Shown here: positions 60,089 to 64,000 of the stretch, one piece after another
Position numbering within the stretch: the first letter of the stretch is position 1
Layout of the letters: each line of letters starts with the position of its first letter
Assembly (NCBI RefSeq): GCF_963678635.1
Contig: NC_087062.1
Coordinates: forward strand, 50,296,178-50,360,177
Reading direction: 5' to 3'
From: Symsagittifera roscoffensis
Lineage: Eukaryota; Xenacoelomorpha; Acoela; Convolutidae
DNA length: 64,000 nucleotides
Translations under genes and position numbers: made by a program
The notes under the pieces: generated by a model
What the model was told of the DNA's origin: nothing
Seen by the model: only the letters and a program-made list of their open reading frames with translations
Database searches by the model: none

Positions 60089-60890
60089 AAACTAGAGCCA
60101 CTCATCAAATGGTAATCACTATCTGCAGATAATCTATTGCATATTGAAATTCCTAACAAGTAGATTTTCTACGAACGAAAAAAAATTTCATAGTTGCTGA
60201 CTAAGCGAAAAAAACTCCGCGAGATTTGATAAACATGGGATGTAGGTCAAATGGTAGAGCGCCTACTTACCAAGCCAGAAGTACGGGGAGCAATACCCCG
60301 CATCTCCGAAGTTAAGGACATCGAGTTTTTAATTAATTTTCTTCAGATAACTAATGAATATTGAAATCTTATACAAGAAATACCTTCCCAGAAAATTTAT
60401 AACCTCTTGTTTGCCGACTGAATCAAAAGCTTCCTCGACAACCTTAAATCATGGGGATGTAGCTCAAATGGTAGATCGCGCGCTTAGCATGCGAGAGGTA
60501 CGGGGATCAATACCCCGCATCTCCAAAACTAGAGTCACTCATCAAATGGTAATTTCTATCTCCAGATAAACTAATGCATATTGAAATTCTTAACAAGTAG
60601 GTTTTCTGCGAACGAAAAAAAAACTTCATAGTTGCTGACTAAGAGAAAAAAATTCCGCGAGATTTGATAAACATGGGATGTAGGTCAAATGGTAGAGCGC
60701 CTACTTAGCAAGCCAGAAGTATGGGGAGCAATACCCCGCATCTCCGAAGTTAAGGACATCGAGCAATTAATTAACTTTCTTCAGAAAACTACTGAATATT
60801 GAAGTCTTATACAAAAAATACCTTCCAAGAAAAATTTTAACCTCTTGTTTGCCGACTGAAACAAAAGCTTCCTCGACAGTTATAAATCAG

Positions 60891-60963
60891 GGGGATGTAG
60901 CCCAAATGGTAGAGCGCTCGCTTAGCATGCGAGAGGTACGGGGTTCAATGCCCCGCATCTCCA
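60891..60963 (+). tRNA. tRNA-Ala(AGC) with canonical TTC T loop
   Basis: Acceptor, anticodon and T stems are perfect with T loop TTCAATG. D stem GCCC/GAGC has one mismatch (C12 opposite A23). Confidence 0.65.
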
Positions 60964-61742
60964 AATCTAGAGTGACTCATTAAGTGGTAATCACTATCTC
61001 CTGATAATCTATTGCATATTCAAATTCCTTACAAGTAGATTTTCTGCGAACGAAGAGAAAAACTACATAGTTGCTGACTAAGCGAAAAAAAATTCCGCGA
61101 GATTTGATAAACATGGGATGTAGGTCATATGGTAGAGCGCCCACTTATATAGCCAGAAGTACGGGGAGCAATACCCCGCATCTCCAAAGTTAAGGACATC
61201 GAGTTTTTAATTAATTTCCTTCAGAAAACTACTGAACATTGAAATCTTATACAAGAAATACCTTCCCAGAAAATTTTTAACCCCTTGTTTGGCGACTGAA
61301 ACAAAAGCTTCCTCGACAGTTCTAAACTATGGTGATGTAGCTCAAATGGTAGAGCGCGCGCTTTGCATTCGAGAGGTACGGGGATCGATGCCCGGCATCT
61401 CCAAAACTGGAGCCACTCATCAAATGGTAATCACTATCTGCAGATAATCCCAATTTTCTGCGAAGGAAAAAAAACTTCATAGTTGCTGACTAAGCGAAAA
61501 AAATTTCCGCGAGATTTGATAAACATGGGATGTAGGTCAAATGTTAGAGCGCCTACTTAGCAAGCCAGAAGTACGGGGAGCAATACCCCGCATCTCCGAA
61601 GTTAAGGACATCGAGTAATTAATTAAATTTCTTCAGAAATTTTCTGAATATTGAAGTCTTATACAAGAAATACCATCCAAGAAAAATTTTAAACTCTTGT
61701 TTACCGACTGAAACAAAAGCTTCCTCGATAGTTATAAATCAT

Positions 61743-61815
61743 GTGGATGTAGCTCAAATGGTAGAGCGCTCGTTTAGCATGCGAGAGGTACGGGGATCAA
61801 TGCCCCGCATCTCCA
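61743..61815 (+). tRNA. tRNA-Ala(AGC), one acceptor mismatch
   Basis: The acceptor begins GTGGATG (U2 opposite C71). The anticodon stem CTCGT/GCGAG uses a U31:G39 wobble. The rest is intact. Confidence 0.55.
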
Positions 61816-62181
61816 AATTTAGAGTCACTCATCGAATGGTAATCATTATCTCCAGATAATCTATTGCATATTGAAATTGCTAACAAGTAGATTTTCTGCG
61901 AACGAAAAGAAAAACTTCATAGTTGCTGACTAAGCCAAAAAAATTCAGCGAGATATGATATACATGGGATGTAGGTCAAATGGTAGAGCGCCCACTTATC
62001 AAGCCAGAAGTACGGGGAGCGATACCCCGCATCTCCAAAGTTAAGGACATCAAGTTTTTAATTAATTTTCTTCAGAAAACTACTGAATATTGAAATCTTA
62101 TACAAGAAATACCTTCCCAGAAAATTTATAACCTCTTGTTTGCCGACTGAAATAAAAGCTTTCTCGACAGTTCTAAACTAT

Positions 62182-62254
62182 GGGGATGTAGCTCAAATGG
62201 TAGAGCGCTCGCTTTGCATGCGAGAGGTACGGGGATCGATGCCCCGCATCTCCA
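62182..62254 (+). tRNA. tRNA-Ala(TGC), consensus copy, last in the array
   Basis: All four stems are perfect with G3:U70. The last module 1 before the array edge; only one further module 2 (ending near 62482) follows. Confidence 0.85.
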
Positions 62255-63053
62255 AAACAATAGCCACTCCTCAAATGGTAATCACTATCTCCAGATAATC
62301 TTTTGCATATTTAAATTCCTAACAAGTGGATTTTTGCGAACGAAAAGAAAAAGTTCATAGTTGCTGACTAAGCAAAAAAAAATTCCGCGAGATTTGATAG
62401 TAATAGGTAAGAAGGTCAAATGGTAGAGCGCCCACTTAGCGAGCCAGAAGTACCGTGAGCAATACCCCGCATCTCCAAAGTTAAGGACATCGAGGCTCTG
62501 AACTATCCTCAAAACAAAAAAACGAATCAAATCAAGCCATTGTTTTATCGAAAAAAAAACTTGACGTCTGTGTATAGAAAACATAATGACCAAATAAGCA
62601 CATGACTAGGACAAATCTTTTTATAGCCCAAGTCGTTTCGCTAAAATTTCAAGTTTTTCTGAGCAACCTGTTAGAGCTTTGAAACTATCAAACGATGCGA
62701 AACATAAAATTAAGAAAAATCTAATTTTATATTGCTTCCGTTGAGAAACGATAGTTGTTTGTGGAAAAACTCGGCCGAAAAAGTAACCTCAAGTTTTTCA
62801 AAAAACCGTTCCTTGAATGGTTTCAATAGGAAAACGTATAACATTGGCCATCCGATTTTCTTCATGAACAAACTGAAATTTTTCAACGTTTAATTGCTTG
62901 AATAATCTGTTTAGATGAATTCCAATAGTTTGCGAGCCAATTTTTTCACCAATTTTTCGTGATCTGAATTTTTTTGGTGAGTTATTAAGAAAATTGGGTA
63001 AAAATCAGTTTTTGTGCTTACCGAACTCAGTTCAGTGTTTTTAAAAACTAATC

Positions 63054-63133
63054 GACAGGGATGCATTTTGAACCCACGCACGCAGAACATATTGATTAAC
63101 ATATCACCGCCTTCACCTCGCGGCCAGCTTGTA
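63054..63133 (-). pseudogene. Class-II tRNA-like module (flank repeat copy)
   Basis: The minus strand has box A-like 'TGGCCGCGAGGTGAAGGCG' and box B-like 'GTGGGTTCAAAATGC'. Acceptor halves pair poorly. Anticodon not assignable. Confidence 0.4.
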
Positions 63134-63727
63134 CGACCAGAGGTCAATCATTGGTAAATTGAATCGAACCAAAAAAAAATTTAAGGAAATCAAGCCCTTG
63201 CTCGATCAAAAACGAACTGGATGTCTGTGTATATAAAATGTAATGACGAAGTTAGCACACTAGTCATAGAACAGGACTGGTGCAAATCTTTTTATAGACC
63301 AAATCATTTCGCTAAAATTTCCAGTTTTTCTGAGCAACCTGTTAGAGCTTTGAAACTATCAAACGATGCGAAACATAAAATTAAGAAAAATCTAATTTTA
63401 TATTGCTTCCGTTGAGAAACGATAGTTGTTTATGGAAAAACTCGGCCGAAAAAGTAACCTCAAGTTTTTCAAAAAACCGTGCCTTGAAGGGTTTCAATAG
63501 GAAAACGTATAACATTGGCCATCCGATTTTCTTCATGAACAAACTTAAAGTTTTTCAATGTTTGGTTGCTTAACTAGTCTGCTTAGACAAACTTCAAGGG
63601 TTTGCGAGCCGATTCTTTCACCAAATTTTTGTGATCTGACAAATTTTTTGGTGAGTTTTTATGAAAATTAGGTAAATATTAGTTTTGTGCTTACCGAACT
63701 CAGTTAAGCTGTTTTTAAAAACTAATC

Positions 63728-63806
63728 GACAGGGATGAATTCAAACCCATGCACGCAGAACAAATTGATTAACACTTCATCGCCTTCACCTCGCTGCCAG
63801 CCTATA
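63728..63806 (-). pseudogene. Class-II tRNA-like module (flank repeat copy)
   Basis: The minus strand has 'TGGCAGCGAGGTGAAGGCG' and 'ATGGGTTTGAATTC'. It keeps the Leu/Ser-like D region but has a weak acceptor. It lies 674 bp from the previous copy. Confidence 0.4.
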
Positions 63807-64000
63807 AGATCAGAGGTCAATCATTGGTAAATTGAATCGAACCAATAAAAAATTAAAGCAATTCAAGCCATTGCTCGATCAAAAACGGACTTGATGTCTG
63901 TGTATATAAAATGTAATGACGAAGTTAGCACGCTAAACTTAGAACAAGACTGGTGGAAATCTTTTTTATAGACCGAATCGTTTTGCTAGAATTTCCAATT

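Larger units (their letters stand above)
55888..62493 (+). repeat. Plus arm of the tRNA-Ala array, distal part
   Basis: About fifteen further units in the same orientation and phase as those left of the retrotransposon. A young triplication has module 1 starts at 56980, 57418 and 57856 (exactly 438 bp apart). Damaged module 1 copies not listed separately start at 56540, 59162, 59575, 60453 and 61331. The array ends inside the spacer after a module 2, at '...ggacatcgag' near 62493. Confidence 0.9.
62494..64000. repeat. Right flanking tandem repeat (same family as left flank)
   Basis: Two and a bit units of about 660-670 bp. The anchor 'gttagagctttgaaactatc' occurs near 62670 and 63340, and 'aacattggccatccgatttt' near 62840 and 63510. 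The homologous blocks at 1-1862 show that the tRNA-Ala array lies within this family. No coding sequence is supported. Confidence 0.75.

Noticed and set aside
5638-62493. CRISPR array
   Set aside because: There is regular repetition, but the repeat unit is 438 bp with tRNA modules, there are no short unique spacers and the context is eukaryotic.
62911-63147. Host protein fragments in the flanks (for example 62911-63147 and 63221-63415)
   Set aside because: They are short, AT-rich and lie across the flank repeat and its tRNA-like module. No recognisable domain, and they are not maintained between repeat copies.
1-64000. SINE cluster
   Set aside because: The modules are tRNA-derived, but copies are strictly head-to-tail with constant phase and spacing and lack individual target-site duplications or tails, so a tandem satellite or gene array fits better than independent SINE insertions.

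Overview
The window is nuclear DNA of a eukaryote, most likely an invertebrate animal. It is AT-rich and has no bacterial-style genes or operons. Its only convincing protein-coding sequence is a decayed, GC-rich non-LTR retrotransposon. Nearly everything else is tandem repeat DNA built from tRNA-like modules. No host protein-coding gene is visible. The many short open frames in the array are chance translations of tRNA repeats.

Layout. (1) 1-1862: a repeat of about 700 bp carrying class-II (Leu/Ser-like) tRNA-derived modules on the minus strand. (2) 1863-5637: about nine units of about 435 bp with tRNA-Ala-like modules on the minus strand, mostly with anticodon CGC. (3) About 5638-62493: a very long head-to-tail array of about 438-bp units in the opposite orientation, by arithmetic about 120 units. 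Each unit holds module 1, a 73-nt tRNA-Ala (anticodon TGC or AGC), and about 220 bp later module 2, a tRNA-Ala-derived sequence that keeps its acceptor and T arms but has lost its anticodon stem. (4) 52309-55887: a retrotransposon on the minus strand, inserted into a module 2 and flanked by an 8-bp target-site duplication. (5) 62494-64000: the same 670-700 bp repeat as at the left end, so the tRNA-Ala array sits inside that second repeat family.

Module 1 copies in roughly 5.7-25 kb are mostly damaged. From about 26 kb onward many have a complete cloverleaf with the G3:U70 alanine identity pair. Subfamilies, hybrid modules, recent duplications (about 438, 867, 879, 2608 and 2633 bp) and a palindrome-rich rearranged block at 23.3-26.0 kb show continual unequal exchange and gene conversion. 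Anticodon variants occur on otherwise sound alanine bodies: GGC at 39830, UGU at 46859 and UCC at 47737 and 48625.

The retrotransposon encodes, in order, a 2A-like motif, a PHD finger, an AP-type endonuclease, a reverse transcriptase with YADD, and a C-terminal CCHC knuckle. It is broken by frameshifts, a 14-bp tandem duplication and a stop codon. Its order resembles Ingi/Vingi/Jockey-type elements.

The most unusual content is the dimeric tRNA-Ala/pseudo-tRNA satellite itself, in which a non-canonical second module has been maintained across tens of kilobases.
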